Source: Mycobacterium sp. EPa45
GTDB lineage: Bacteria > Actinomycetota > Actinomycetes > Mycobacteriales > Mycobacteriaceae
DNA: 64,000 nucleotides
NCBI RefSeq assembly: GCF_001021385.1
Contig: NZ_CP011773.1
Span: 4,402,001 to 4,466,000 of the forward strand
Direction of reading: 5' to 3'
Every line of letters begins with the position of its first letter. Positions within the stretch are counted from its first letter, which is position 1. The position numbers and the translations under genes are program-made. Shown piece after piece: positions 36,981 to 47,444 of this stretch. The notes under the pieces are model-generated. The model did not search any database and was not told the origin of the DNA. It was given only the letters and a program-made list of their open reading frames with translations.

Positions 36981-39900
36981 TTATCGCACGTACAGGTCGT
37001 CATCGCCGAGACGGGATGCCGGGTCGAGCAGCATCGCCGCCTCCTGACGCTTCTCCGGCTCGTCGTGATTGAACCGGCGATCGGCGGGCTTCTCGTACAT
37101 CGGCCGCCCACCGGCGATGGCCGAGGCCAGTCGACGCTGACCGGCCAGCACCCGCTCGTGCGCCCGCTTGGTGTAGTCCGCCCGCTCCTGCTCGCTCAGC
37201 GAGGCCAGGAAGGCCTGCGGGTGCACCAGCGCGATCAAACCCGACACGTGACCGAAGCCGAGGCTGGTGACCAGACCCGCCTTCAGCGGGAACTTGTCGC
37301 CGAGGCGCAGGGTCTCCCGCGGCCACACGAAGTGTCCTGAGGTGGCCAGCTCGTCGTCGACGCAGTCCAGGCTGCGGTTCGGCGGGATGACACCGTCGCG
37401 CAGGATCTGGCAGAGCCCCATCATCTGGAAGACCGCCGCCCCGCCCTTGGCGTGCCCGGTCAGGCTCTTCTGGCTGACGATGAACAGCGGAGCCCCGGGG
37501 GCACGGCCCATCGAGTCGGCCAGCCGCTCGTGCAGCTCGGTCTCGTTGGGATCGTTGGCCAGCGTCGAGGTGTCGTGCTTGGAGATCACCGCGATGTCGT
37601 CGGCGCCGACACCGAGCTTGGCCAGCGAACGGGCCAGCTGCGAGTCCTTGCCGCCGCGACCGGCACCCAGTGCGCCCAGCCCGGGAGCGGGGATCGAGGT
37701 ATGCACGCCGTCGCCGAAGCTCTGGGCGTAGCCCACCACCGCCAGCACCGGCAGACCCATCTTCAGCGCCAGATCACCGCGCGCCAGCAGGATGGTGCCA
37801 CCGCCCTGAGCTTCCAGGAAGCCGAGCCGCCGACGGTCGTTGGCGCGCGAGAACTTCGAGTCGCTGATGCCCTTGGCCCGCATCACCTGGGTGTCAGCCG
37901 TGGCCGCCATGTCACCGAAGCCGATGACGGCCTCCAGCGTCATGTCGTCGAAGCCACCGGTGACCACCAGTTCGGCCTTGCCGAGCCGGATCTTGTCCAT
38001 GCCCTCCTCGACCGACACCGCCGCGGTGGCGCACGCGCCGACCGGGTGGATCATCGAGCCGTAGCTGCCCACGTATGACTGGATGACATGCGCGGCAACG
38101 ACATTCGGCAGAACCTCCTGCAGGATGTCGTTCGGCTTGGCCTTGCCCATCAGGTTGCCGTGGTACATCGTCTGCATCGACGTCATACCGCCCATGCCGG
38201 TGCCCTGGGTGGAAGCCACCAGGCTCGGGTGCACCCAGCGCATCAGCTCGGTCGGGGTGAAGCCGGAAGACAGGAACGCGTCGACGGTGGCGACGATGTT
38301 CCACAGCGCCACCCGGTCGATCGAGCTGGCCATGTCCGGGCTGATGCCCCAGACCGTCGGGTCGAAGCCGGTCGGAATCTGGGCTCCCACCGTCCGCGAC
38401 AGCTTGGTCTTGCGCGGCACGCGAATCTCGGTGCCCGCCTTGCGGATCACCTCCCAGTCACCGGAGTCCGGCACCGGCCGGGCGACGGTGTGCTCGGGAT
38501 CGAACTCCACGAACGCACGGGCATCGGCTTCCGAGGACACCACGAAGCTGAAGTCCTTGTCCAGGAAGACACTGACCATCAGCGGCGAGGCGTGATCGGG
38601 ATCGATGGCGCCGTCGTCGACGAACTCGCGGATGCCACATCTTTCGACGACGGCGTCGTGGTAGCGCTCGACCAGCTCGGCCTCGTCGACCATCTCACCG
38701 GTCGCCGTATCGTACCAACCCGGCTTCGGGTCGTCCTCCCACACGATCAGGCCAGTGGTCCAGGCCAATTCGAGTACGCCCGCTGCCGACAGCTCCTGGT
38801 CGACCTCCATCTCGAAGCGGGTGCGCGACGAGCCGTACGGACCGAGTTCGGCGCCGCCGACGATAACAACCAGGTCGGCCGGGTCGACGTCGAGGTCAGG
38901 CCATGCCGGCGGCGTGTTCGCGATGTAGCCGCGCGGCGGTGACGGCAGGGCGGCAATGGTGCCCGTCGCCGGCTCGGAGGCAGCCGAATCCGCTGATTCG
39001 TTGGTCATCTCCTCGCGGGCCTTGGCGGCCAGCTCGGCCATGTCCAGTTGGACGTCGCCGAGTCCACCGGTCAGGTCGACCTTCAATGGCACGTTCGCCG
39101 ACGCGACCTTGGCCTCCACCGAGCACAGATCGAGAAGCATCGAGGCCATCTCTTCGGTGGTGTAGGTGGTGACGCCGGCCTCTTCGACCGCGCCGACGAT
39201 GGCGTCGTTGTGCCCCATCAGGCCGGTGCCCTTGGTCCAGCCGATCAGCGCGTGCGCAAAGCTGACCCGTTGCGCCCACGAGGTTTCCGCATTCCAGCGG
39301 TTGACCACCGCGTCCAGCGCGGACTTGGACTCACCGTAGGCACCGTCGCCGCCGAACATGCCGCGGTTCGGTGAACCGGGCAGCACCACGTGCAGGCGTG
39401 AGGCGATATCACGCTCGGCACCGATCGACGACAGCCCGCCGATCAGCCGCTGCACGGCCCACAGCAGGACCTTCATCTCCATCTCGGAGCGCGAACCGGC
39501 CTCCGACAGATCGCCGGACACCCGCGGCGCGGCGAACGGGAACAGCAGCGTCGGGGTCAGCGCATCCTTGAGGTGGATCGATTGCGGCCCAAGGCTTTCG
39601 GTTTGCTCGCTGCCGACCCACGAGGCGAGCGCATCGATGTCGGAGTACGAGGCCATGTTGGCCGGGACCACCCACAGCGACGCGCCGTAGCGAGCGTGGT
39701 CGCGGTAGAGCGCCTTGTAGAAGGCCAGCCGGTCGTCGTCGAGCTTGGACGTCGTCGCGATCACGGTCGCGCCGCCGTCGAGTAGACCGGCGACCACCGA
39801 TGCGGCGATCGAGCCCTTGGACGCGCCGGTGACCACCGCGACCTCGTCGCTGTAATGCCCCTTGCCCGGATTCTCCGCACCCGCGGCGATCCGGCCGAAC

Positions 39901-42900
39901 AGGGAGGCGTGGATGGTTCGCCCGCTCGCCAGAGCCTTGCCCTGCCACCAGTTGGCCTGAGTGGCAACGACATTGCCGGCACCCTCGAATCGCTCCGAGA
40001 GCCGGAGCCAGTCGGCGTCGATATCACCCTCGTCGGCCAACCACAGCTTGACCAGGTCCTCGCGCGCACTGGCCCAGCGGTCGTCGAGCAGTACGGCCTT
40101 CCTGGCGTCGAATGCCGGCGCCACCAGCCGCGGCCAATCCGAGCCCAGCTCGGCGGTCACCAGGTCGATGAGCTCGGCGTCGGTGGACGCAGGATCGGCC
40201 GTCACCGGGTTGTCCAGGCCGAGTTGGCCCAGCATCATCCGGGCAGCCGAGGCCAGCACACCGTTGCGGCCGGTGACCTTCTCGGCGAACTCGTTCAGCG
40301 CGGCCGAGTCGATCACACCGCCACCGGCACCGCCGGCCGACGGCAGCGACACCGCAATGCCCTTGCGGGCAGCTACCGAGGTGACCGCGGCGTCGATCGC
40401 CTTGTCCACGGCGGCGGCATCGGCCAGCGCGCCGTCGTGCAGGCCGCCCAGTGCGCCGCCGCGCACGCTGCTCCCCTCACGGGTGCCCAGCGCCAGTTCG
40501 GCGGTGACGTGCTTGGCCCAGCCATCGCCCAATTCCCAAGTCTTCTTGACTCGTTCGGCGACCGCGGCCGGCCGCTTGCCGGACGGGCCGAGGATCGTGC
40601 GGAGCTGATCGTTGATCGCGTCGGAGAGCACCGGACCGAACGGCTTGTAGGTGCGCGCCAGCTTGGAGACCTGACCCTTCAGCGACGCCAGGTCCGCCTC
40701 GGCGGCACCGTCGATGGCACCGAGGTTCAGCTCCGAGCCCAGGTCGACCAGCAGCTGGTTACGCCGCGAGGACGCGCCATCGGTGATCGACTCGATCGAG
40801 TCCAGCGGCTCGATCTGGTCGATGCGCATCTTGGCGCTCAGCGCGATCAGCGCCAGCGTGGCGTCACCGGCGTCGAATCCGATGTCGTCCGGACGCGGGC
40901 CACCGGAAGGGGCGGCCGCGGGCGCGGCCGCCGGTGCGGCCTCCGCCGCGACGGCTTCGGCCGGCGCCTCGGCCTCGGGGGCCGATTCGTCGAGTTCGTC
41001 CGTGGCTGGGTCCTCGTCACTGGCGAACAGCACGGCGGCGTCGCGCTCGGAGTTGAGCACTTCGACTGTGCTGTGGGCGTATTCGGGCAGCTTCAGCGTG
41101 TTGCTGGCCAGGCCCGCCACCGTCGGCGCGGACTTCACGCCGATCTCGACGAAGCGCTCGACACCCAGACCGCCGGCCGCCTCCTCGATGAACAGCAGGT
41201 CCTGCGTCTCGATCCAGCGCACCGGGCTGGCGAACTGCCAGGCCAGCAGCTCGACCACGATCTTGCGGCACAGCTGGCCGGGCTTCTCGTTGCGCCAGGT
41301 GTCGTAGTCGGCGAGCACCTCGTCGAGCGGCTCGGCGGGCACCAGATCGCGGATCTCCTGGACGAAGTCGCGGTCCAGGGTGAACGGGCGCGGCACCAGG
41401 TTCGGGATGTAGCGTCCGACGATCAGCGCCGGGTCGGGATCTGCGGGCATGACACGCTCCAGCGCCCGACGGAAATCGTCGACGCCGACCCGCAGGACGT
41501 CGGAGTGGAACGGCACGTCGATACCGGGGACCAGGATGAACGACCGCTTACCGCCGCTGATCTCGCGGCGCCGCTCGACCTCTTCCTCCAGCGCCTCCAA
41601 GCCGCGTACCGTGCCGGCGATCGCGTACTGCGAGCCGCGCAGATTGAAGTTGACGATCTGCAGGAATTCGCTTGTGCGCTCGGCAATCTCGGCGACGAAG
41701 TCCTTGACGTCGGCGTCCGCGAGGTCGATCTGCGACGGCCGGATCGCGGCCAGCCGGTAGTTGGACCGGCCCATCTCGTCGCGCGGGACGATGTCGTGCA
41801 TCTTGCTGCCGCGGTGGAACACCACCTCCAGCAGCGCCTCCAGCTTGTAGACGTTCGACACGCACGCCAGCGCGGTGTACTCACCGACCGAGTGGCCGCA
41901 GGCGATCGCGCCCTCGACGAACGCGCCCTGCTCGCGCATCTCCGCGACCTGGGCCGCCGCGACGGTGGCCATCGCGACCTGGGTGAACTGCGTCAGGTAC
42001 AGCACACCCTCGGGGTGCTGGTAGTGCACACCGGAGGCGATCAGGCTGGTCGGGTTGTCCCGCACCACGTGCAGCACCGAGAAGCCCAGCGTGTCGCGGG
42101 TGAACTTGTCGGCGGTGTCCCACACCTTGCGGGCGGCCTTGGACCGAGCCCGCACCTCCATGCCCATGCCCTTGTGCTGAATGCCCTGCCCCGGGAAGGC
42201 GTACACCGTCTTCGGTGCCGCCAGCCGGGCGGTGGCGCTCATGACGAGATCAGTACCAACCTTGGCCGTTACCTCCAAAACCTCAGCACCCAAATCGATT
42301 CCGACGCGGTCGACCCGGAAGTCGATGTCGTCGCCGGGCGAGACCATGCCCAGGAAGCGGGCAGTCCAGCCGATCAGCTTGGCCGGCGGGGCGGGCTTGC
42401 CGTCGGTGGCGGTCACCACGTGCTGGGCCGCGGCCGAGAGCCACATGCCGTGCACGATGGGCGATTCCAGCCCGGCCAGCAGCGCGGCGGCCTGGTCGGT
42501 GTGGATCGGGTTGTGGTCACCGGAGACCACGGCGAACGGACGCATGTCGACCGGCGCGCCGATCGTGACATCGCGACGACGGCGGCGCGGGGTGTCGGTG
42601 GCGTTCTCCGACACCGCTCCCCCGGCGCGCACCGGGTCGGTGAGTTCCTTGGCGCCGGTGCGGCCGCGGATGGCGAAGCGCTCTTCGAGGACCGCCAGGA
42701 TCATGCCCTTGGCGTCGGTGACGTTGACCGTCACCGGCACGACCCGGCCGACCTCGGTGTCGGTGGCAACGGAAGCCGTTGCGGTGACTGTCAATTGGGC
42801 GGGTTCCTTGGGCAGCGGCTTGAGCAGCCGGGCCGCGTGGTCCAGATGCACCAGGCTCAGCAGGCCCTCGACCACCGGGAAGCCGGTGTCGGTGACCGCA

Positions 42901-45900
42901 CCGCCGATGGCGGCGAACACCGCGGGCCAGCAACGGCCCACCAGCGCGTCGGGAACCGTCGACAGCGTCGGCGCGAGCGGCGAGCCGAACGTCGCGGTGA
43001 CGCCGGTGTGATCAGCGACCCGCTCGGGGTCCCAGCTCACGGTGACCGTGGTGGACCCGTTGACGACCGGCGGCAGCGCATCCGGCCCGTCGACGCCGGC
43101 GGCGATGGCCAGCACGGCTCGCATCGCGGTCGCGGCGTCCTCGGTACGGACCACCGGCATGCCGCCGTCGATCACGGTTGCGGGCAGGGTGAACGCGATG
43201 TCGATCCAGGTGCCCGACAGCGGGACACTCAGCACAACCCGGTTGTCCGCGGTGACCTCGAGCCGGGCACCGGTGGAATGATCTGTGGCGGTGCGGTTGT
43301 CGCGCACCTGCCAACTCGACGGCGCCGCGATGCGGTGCACCGGGTTGGTGGCGGTCCGACCGGCCCACAGCACGTCGGGCGAATCCAGCACGATGGCCAG
43401 CGGCCCGGTCGCGTCGGTGCGCACCCGCAGTCGTGCGGCGACCGGCTCAGGCTGCGCACCCGAGGCCAGCACCTCGTCGACAGCGGCCTGCTCGAAGCGG
43501 TCGAGCAGATCGCCGACCGGCTCGTCGACCCGGTCGATGCCGGCGACAGCCTGCGTGCCGGGGATGATGCACACCTGGTCGGCGGTGTAGCGGGCGTCGT
43601 GGGCCTGCCACAGCGAGTCGCTGCGCCACCAGCGCCGCACGTCCTTGTCGATGACCGGAACGAAGTTGACCGGCTTGCCCAGTGTCTTGCACAGCTGGAC
43701 GAAGAACGGCACGTCGGCCGGGTGCAGCAGCACCGACCCGGCATCGGGATAGCGGTCCTGAAGAGCCCGCAAGGCCTGGTCCGGATTCTCCAGCAGCCAT
43801 TCGCCGTCGGTCGACGACGCGTCGAACAGCGTCTCGATCGGACCCGTGTCGGCGGCGTTGAGGCGAGCCTCGGCGCGCTGCAGCATCTCGGCGAAGCGGT
43901 CCCGCCAGGTGATGTCGAGCCACGGCGAGTCGTCGGTCTTGGTGTCGGCGGTCGAGTCGCCGTTGCCGATGGACAGTTCGACGAAGCGCTGCAGCCACTG
44001 CAGGTACGTCATGTCCTCCACATCACCGAAGTACGGCTTGGCGGTGACCGCCATCGCCGCGATGATCTCCTCGCGACGCTGCGCGACGGCGTCGGCGTCA
44101 CCGGCGACCTCGTCGAGCAGACGGCCGCAACGGGAGGCGGCGTTGTCGATCTCGTGGATGTCGGCGCCGAGCTGGCTGCGCCCGGATGCCATGCCGTTCA
44201 CGGCCTTTCCGGCACCGACCCAGTGATCCGTGCCGACGGTGTCGACCAGCAGCTGCTTGACGGCGGGCGAGGTGGTGGCCTCAAGGCAAGCCATCGCGGC
44301 GGTGCCGACCAGGATGCCGTCGACCGGCATCAGCGGGTAGCCGTAAACCGCCGACCACCGGCCCGACAGGTACTCCGCGGCGCGTTCCGGCGTGCCGATG
44401 CCGCCACCGACGCAGACCGTGATGTTGGCGCGGCCACGCAGCTCCGAGTACGTGGTGAGCAGAAGGTCGTCGAGGTCTTCCCACGAGTGGTGGCCACCGG
44501 CGCGGCCGCCCTCGATGTGGACGATGACCGGCTTGGTCGGCACCTCGGCCGCGATCCGGATCACCGAGCGGATCTGCTCGACAGTGCCCGGCTTGAACAC
44601 CACATGGGCGATGCCGACGGTGTTCAGCTCGTCGATCAGCTCGACGGCTTCCTCCAGATCGGGGATGCCGGCGCTGACCACCACACCGTCGATCGGCGCA
44701 CCGGATTGGCGTGCCTTCTGCACCAGACGCTTGCCGCCCAGCTGCAGCTTCCACAGGTACGGGTCGAGGAACAGCGAGTTGAACTGGATGGCGCGGCCCG
44801 GCTCGAGCAGCGTCTCGAGCTCCGCGATGCGCTTGTCGAATATGGCTTCGGTGACCTGGCCGCCACCGGCCAGCTCGGCCCAGTGGCCGGCGTTGGCCGC
44901 GGCGGCGACGATCTTGGCGTCGACAGTCGTCGGCGTCATGCCCGCCAGCAGGATCGGCGAGCGGCCGGTGAGCCGGGTGAACTTCGTCGACAGCTTCACC
45001 GAACCGTCGGGCAGGGTGACCACCGACGGCGCGTAGCTCGACCACGGCTTGGCGACCTCGGGGACCGCGCCGACGGTGAACAGGTTGCGCTGGCCGCCGC
45101 GGGTGGCGGCCGGCACGATGCCGATACCGAGGCCGCGGATGACGGGGGCGGTGAGGCGGGTGAGAATGTCGCCGGGCCCCAGGTCGAGAATCCACCGGGC
45201 GCCGGCGTCGCCGAGAGCGGTGACCTCTTCGACCCAGTCGACCTGCTGAACGAGAATCGAGTCGGTCAGGGCTCGGGCCAGTTCGACGTCCAGGCCGACG
45301 GCCTCTGCCCAGCGGCCCACGATGTCGATGCCGTCGGCCAGCCGCGGCGTGTGGAATCCGACCTCGACCTGAACCGGATCGAACACGGGTGAGAAGACCG
45401 CGCCGCCGCGATTCTTGTTCTTGCGATCGGCGGCTTCGGCGTCGGCGATCTGCTCGCAGTACAGCTCGAACCGGGACAGCTGCTCGGGCGTGCCGGTGAT
45501 GACGACCGACCGCCTGCCGTTGCGGATCGAGAGCACCGGCGGCAGCACGGTGCGGACATCCTGAGCAAACTCTTCGAGCAGCTCGTAAATGCGCTCGGGC
45601 TCGGCGTTGGTCACCGACACCATCGGCGGGCGGTCACCGAGCACCGAAATGCCGCGGCGACGGGCGACCAGGGTGCCGGCGGCGCCGATCAGCTGGGCCA
45701 AAGCCAGCAGCTGAACGTCCTTCGCTCCGCTGGCGCGTAACGCCTCCACGGCCAACACGCCCTGAGAGTGGCCCGCGACGGCCACCGGCGGGGCGGCCGC
45801 CAGATCCATGCCCTGACGGGACAGCGCGCGAATGGCGGCAATCTGGGTGAGCAGGACGCCGGGCACCGACACCGCCGCCGAGGTCAGCTGCTTGGCCGAG

Positions 45901-46223
45901 GGCACGGTCTCCTCGGCGGCCAGCGCGCGCACCCAGCGCAGCGGCTCGAAGCCGATCGGGCGGACCACGACGAGTTCGTCTGCGACGGGCTCGAGCAGCA
46001 GCTCAGCCTCGCCGGCCAGCGTCGCGAGCTCGGATTCGATACCGGCCGAGGTGACCAGCTCTTCGAGGGTCTCCAGCCAGGCGCTGCCCTGCCCACCGAA
46101 CGCCACGGCATAGGGCTCACCGGCGTTGAGACGGTCAACCAGCGCATGCGTGGTGGTCCCCTTGGCGCCCCCGCGCCATGATCCGTCGCCCGTGGAAAGC
46201 CTGTCGTGCTCGTGGATCGTCAC
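36981..46223 (-). CDS. fas: Type I fatty acid synthase, single polypeptide
   Basis: A 3080-residue multifunctional synthase making the C16-C26 acyl-CoAs that feed mycolate synthesis. Order with rough positions: acetyltransferase (GHSQG Ser about 152); enoyl reductase (LLAGMTPTTVDAKIV, HIEGGRAGGHHSW about 570); dehydratase (SGDHNPIHTD about 1238); malonyl/palmitoyl transferase (GHSVGEYTAL about 1444); ACP (DSIESITDGASSRRNQ, pantetheine Ser about 1818); ketoreductase (VVTGASKGSIAASVV about 2130); ketosynthase (GACATAAVSVEEG Cys about 2728, ISKHDTS His about 2884, SLTGHAKGG). GTG 46223 is chosen because AGGGAG lies nine bases upstream and the product starts TIHEHDR as in Rv2524c. ATG 46232 abuts that Shine-Dalgarno and fits less well. 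The open antisense frames over it are compositional shadows. Confidence 0.96.
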   Translation of the reverse strand: MTIHEHDRLSTGDGSWRGGAKGTTTHALVDRLNAGEPYAVAFGGQGSAWLETLEELVTSAGIESELATLAGEAELLLEPVADELVVVRPIGFEPLRWVRALAAEETVPSAKQLTSAAVSVPGVLLTQIAAIRALSRQGMDLAAAPPVAVAGHSQGVLAVEALRASGAKDVQLLALAQLIGAAGTLVARRRGISVLGDRPPMVSVTNAEPERIYELLEEFAQDVRTVLPPVLSIRNGRRSVVITGTPEQLSRFELYCEQIADAEAADRKNKNRGGAVFSPVFDPVQVEVGFHTPRLADGIDIVGRWAEAVGLDVELARALTDSILVQQVDWVEEVTALGDAGARWILDLGPGDILTRLTAPVIRGLGIGIVPAATRGGQRNLFTVGAVPEVAKPWSSYAPSVVTLPDGSVKLSTKFTRLTGRSPILLAGMTPTTVDAKIVAAAANAGHWAELAGGGQVTEAIFDKRIAELETLLEPGRAIQFNSLFLDPYLWKLQLGGKRLVQKARQSGAPIDGVVVSAGIPDLEEAVELIDELNTVGIAHVVFKPGTVEQIRSVIRIAAEVPTKPVIVHIEGGRAGGHHSWEDLDDLLLTTYSELRGRANITVCVGGGIGTPERAAEYLSGRWSAVYGYPLMPVDGILVGTAAMACLEATTSPAVKQLLVDTVGTDHWVGAGKAVNGMASGRSQLGADIHEIDNAASRCGRLLDEVAGDADAVAQRREEIIAAMAVTAKPYFGDVEDMTYLQWLQRFVELSIGNGDSTADTKTDDSPWLDITWRDRFAEMLQRAEARLNAADTGPIETLFDASSTDGEWLLENPDQALRALQDRYPDAGSVLLHPADVPFFVQLCKTLGKPVNFVPVIDKDVRRWWRSDSLWQAHDARYTADQVCIIPGTQAVAGIDRVDEPVGDLLDRFEQAAVDEVLASGAQPEPVAARLRVRTDATGPLAIVLDSPDVLWAGRTATNPVHRIAAPSSWQVRDNRTATDHSTGARLEVTADNRVVLSVPLSGTWIDIAFTLPATVIDGGMPVVRTEDAATAMRAVLAIAAGVDGPDALPPVVNGSTTVTVSWDPERVADHTGVTATFGSPLAPTLSTVPDALVGRCWPAVFAAIGGAVTDTGFPVVEGLLSLVHLDHAARLLKPLPKEPAQLTVTATASVATDTEVGRVVPVTVNVTDAKGMILAVLEERFAIRGRTGAKELTDPVRAGGAVSENATDTPRRRRRDVTIGAPVDMRPFAVVSGDHNPIHTDQAAALLAGLESPIVHGMWLSAAAQHVVTATDGKPAPPAKLIGWTARFLGMVSPGDDIDFRVDRVGIDLGAEVLEVTAKVGTDLVMSATARLAAPKTVYAFPGQGIQHKGMGMEVRARSKAARKVWDTADKFTRDTLGFSVLHVVRDNPTSLIASGVHYQHPEGVLYLTQFTQVAMATVAAAQVAEMREQGAFVEGAIACGHSVGEYTALACVSNVYKLEALLEVVFHRGSKMHDIVPRDEMGRSNYRLAAIRPSQIDLADADVKDFVAEIAERTSEFLQIVNFNLRGSQYAIAGTVRGLEALEEEVERRREISGGKRSFILVPGIDVPFHSDVLRVGVDDFRRALERVMPADPDPALIVGRYIPNLVPRPFTLDRDFVQEIRDLVPAEPLDEVLADYDTWRNEKPGQLCRKIVVELLAWQFASPVRWIETQDLLFIEEAAGGLGVERFVEIGVKSAPTVAGLASNTLKLPEYAHSTVEVLNSERDAAVLFASDEDPATDELDESAPEAEAPAEAVAAEAAPAAAPAAAPSGGPRPDDIGFDAGDATLALIALSAKMRIDQIEPLDSIESITDGASSRRNQLLVDLGSELNLGAIDGAAEADLASLKGQVSKLARTYKPFGPVLSDAINDQLRTILGPSGKRPAAVAERVKKTWELGDGWAKHVTAELALGTREGSSVRGGALGGLHDGALADAAAVDKAIDAAVTSVAARKGIAVSLPSAGGAGGGVIDSAALNEFAEKVTGRNGVLASAARMMLGQLGLDNPVTADPASTDAELIDLVTAELGSDWPRLVAPAFDARKAVLLDDRWASAREDLVKLWLADEGDIDADWLRLSERFEGAGNVVATQANWWQGKALASGRTIHASLFGRIAAGAENPGKGHYSDEVAVVTGASKGSIAASVVAGLLDGGATVIATTSKLDDDRLAFYKALYRDHARYGASLWVVPANMASYSDIDALASWVGSEQTESLGPQSIHLKDALTPTLLFPFAAPRVSGDLSEAGSRSEMEMKVLLWAVQRLIGGLSSIGAERDIASRLHVVLPGSPNRGMFGGDGAYGESKSALDAVVNRWNAETSWAQRVSFAHALIGWTKGTGLMGHNDAIVGAVEEAGVTTYTTEEMASMLLDLCSVEAKVASANVPLKVDLTGGLGDVQLDMAELAAKAREEMTNESADSAASEPATGTIAALPSPPRGYIANTPPAWPDLDVDPADLVVIVGGAELGPYGSSRTRFEMEVDQELSAAGVLELAWTTGLIVWEDDPKPGWYDTATGEMVDEAELVERYHDAVVERCGIREFVDDGAIDPDHASPLMVSVFLDKDFSFVVSSEADARAFVEFDPEHTVARPVPDSGDWEVIRKAGTEIRVPRKTKLSRTVGAQIPTGFDPTVWGISPDMASSIDRVALWNIVATVDAFLSSGFTPTELMRWVHPSLVASTQGTGMGGMTSMQTMYHGNLMGKAKPNDILQEVLPNVVAAHVIQSYVGSYGSMIHPVGACATAAVSVEEGMDKIRLGKAELVVTGGFDDMTLEAVIGFGDMAATADTQVMRAKGISDSKFSRANDRRRLGFLEAQGGGTILLARGDLALKMGLPVLAVVGYAQSFGDGVHTSIPAPGLGALGAGRGGKDSQLARSLAKLGVGADDIAVISKHDTSTLANDPNETELHERLADSMGRAPGAPLFIVSQKSLTGHAKGGAAVFQMMGLCQILRDGVIPPNRSLDCVDDELATSGHFVWPRETLRLGDKFPLKAGLVTSLGFGHVSGLIALVHPQAFLASLSEQERADYTKRAHERVLAGQRRLASAIAGGRPMYEKPADRRFNHDEPEKRQEAAMLLDPASRLGDDDLYVR

Positions 46224-46700
46224 CTTGTGCATCTCCCTGTCGTGCTCGTCGCCGCGGTCGTCGCGGCTTCGTTTCGTATGTCGGTGTGGGCGATTCCCCG
46301 TCGAATCACGGTCTCCGCGCGCTCCCCCGGGGAGGGCGCCGGCTGACATCCCGCTGTACTAAGAGTGGCATAAGAACCAGCACTGTTTTTCGTCCAAGAT
46401 TGGTTACTGACGAGTTCTACGGACGGGTAACAGCACGCCGGGTAACACAGCGCTAAACGGGAGCCGCGACCATCCGGGACAAACGTCCTGCATGCAGGTG
46501 GTTACGGTCGAGTAGGCGAAACAGTGCTGTTCAAAGCACGATTGTTATCGAATCGTTACCTTCGATTTTTGAGCCAGTTGTCGCAGTTGGCAAAGCCGAG
46601 CCAAGCACTTGCTAGGTTTTTCAGTCCACAATTGTTCACCAAAATTGCGCCGCAGAGTTTGCTGGCAAATCCTTACCAGCCGGTAAGTTTTGCTTTTTCC
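46224..46700 (-). promoter_or_regulatory. fas upstream region with five GGTAAC/GGTTAC motifs
   Basis: These 477 bases are poorer in GC than the genome average, above all after 46510. GGTTAC occurs at 46402-46407 and 46500-46505, GGTAAC at 46426-46431 and 46441-46446, and its complement GTTACC at 46555-46560. A 12-bp palindrome AACAGTGCTGTT is at 46520-46531. M. tuberculosis fas is activated by the TetR-type FasR bound upstream, and these repeats are candidate regulator sites. I do not remember the FasR consensus well enough to assign them. No protein-coding gene is convincing here. Confidence 0.45.
46672..46698 (+). terminator. Plus-strand intrinsic terminator-like hairpin with T tracts
   Basis: CTTACC (46672-46677) and GGTAAG (46682-46687) enclose AGCC and are followed by TTTTGCTTTTT. 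The T-rich side is on the plus strand only, so it would end a rightward transcript starting in the fas upstream region, not the leftward DUF1906 gene. Confidence 0.5.
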
Positions 46701-47444
46701 TCAGTCCCACTGGCCGAATTGCGGCTTCATGATGTTGTTCAGGTCCACCCCGACACCGGCGACCTTGCGCGCGTCGATCTCGACTTGGTGCAGGTGCGCG
46801 GCCGGGTGCGTATAGCCCTTCGGGGAACCCCAGTTGTGCTGCCAGAACCACGACCCGAGTCCGTCCTGCAGCGCCCAATCGATGGTCTTGGAGTTGGCAT
46901 AGACGCCGACGCGCTGGTGCCCGATCACCGACTCCCAGGCCCGCAGGTAGGGCGCGACCTGCGTCTTGTACTGATCCAGGGTGGGGTCGTCGTCGATCGA
47001 CACATAAATCGGGGCGCCGACCGGGCCGCCGGCGGCGGTGTGCAGCTGCCAGCCGCGCTTGGCGTGAACGATCCCGGCCTGTTGACCGCCGAGCCAGTCC
47101 GCGGTGTCCTGCTTGCCGAACTGGTAATTCGACACGATCTTCAGACCGGCCTGGTAGAGGTCGCGCGCCTCGGTGAGCTGAATCGGCTTGCCCAGCATCC
47201 AGTCACCGCCCGGCCGTCGGTCAGAGACGTACCGGATGGCGCCGGCGGCGCCGCAGGCCTTCAGGTCGGCGGCGCTGATGACACCGGCCGCGTAATCCAG
47301 CAGCACGCCGAGCGGGCCGGTCGTCGCGGCGGCCGGAGCGCCCGCCGCGACGGATGGGACGAGGGCCGACGCCAGGGTCCCCAGACCCAATGCGGCCGGG
47401 GTGACGGCTGCCAGCTTCAGGACGTCGCGCCGCGACACGGACAT
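46701..47444 (-). CDS. Tat-exported DUF1906 protein (Rv2525c-like, GH25-like fold)
   Basis: A 247-residue secreted protein. The Tat signal is MSVSRRDVLKLAAVTPAALG with the twin arginines at 5-6. The mature domain (from about residue 40) opens GVLLDYAAGVISAADLKACG and contains GAPIYVSIDDDPT, RVGVYANS and GSWFWQHNWG, all usual for DUF1906, a TIM-barrel related to glycoside hydrolases. Rv2525c is a known Tat substrate linked to cell-wall biology and beta-lactam susceptibility. It lies on the same strand upstream of fas, but nearly 480 bases separate them. Confidence 0.88.
   Translation of the reverse strand: MSVSRRDVLKLAAVTPAALGLGTLASALVPSVAAGAPAAATTGPLGVLLDYAAGVISAADLKACGAAGAIRYVSDRRPGGDWMLGKPIQLTEARDLYQAGLKIVSNYQFGKQDTADWLGGQQAGIVHAKRGWQLHTAAGGPVGAPIYVSIDDDPTLDQYKTQVAPYLRAWESVIGHQRVGVYANSKTIDWALQDGLGSWFWQHNWGSPKGYTHPAAHLHQVEIDARKVAGVGVDLNNIMKPQFGQWD

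Noticed and set aside
39855..45392. A 1845-codon open frame antisense to fas
   Set aside because: Its translation is rich in Arg, Gly, His and Asp, as expected for the complement of GC-rich coding DNA, and shows no domain. Fas on the other strand explains the sequence fully.
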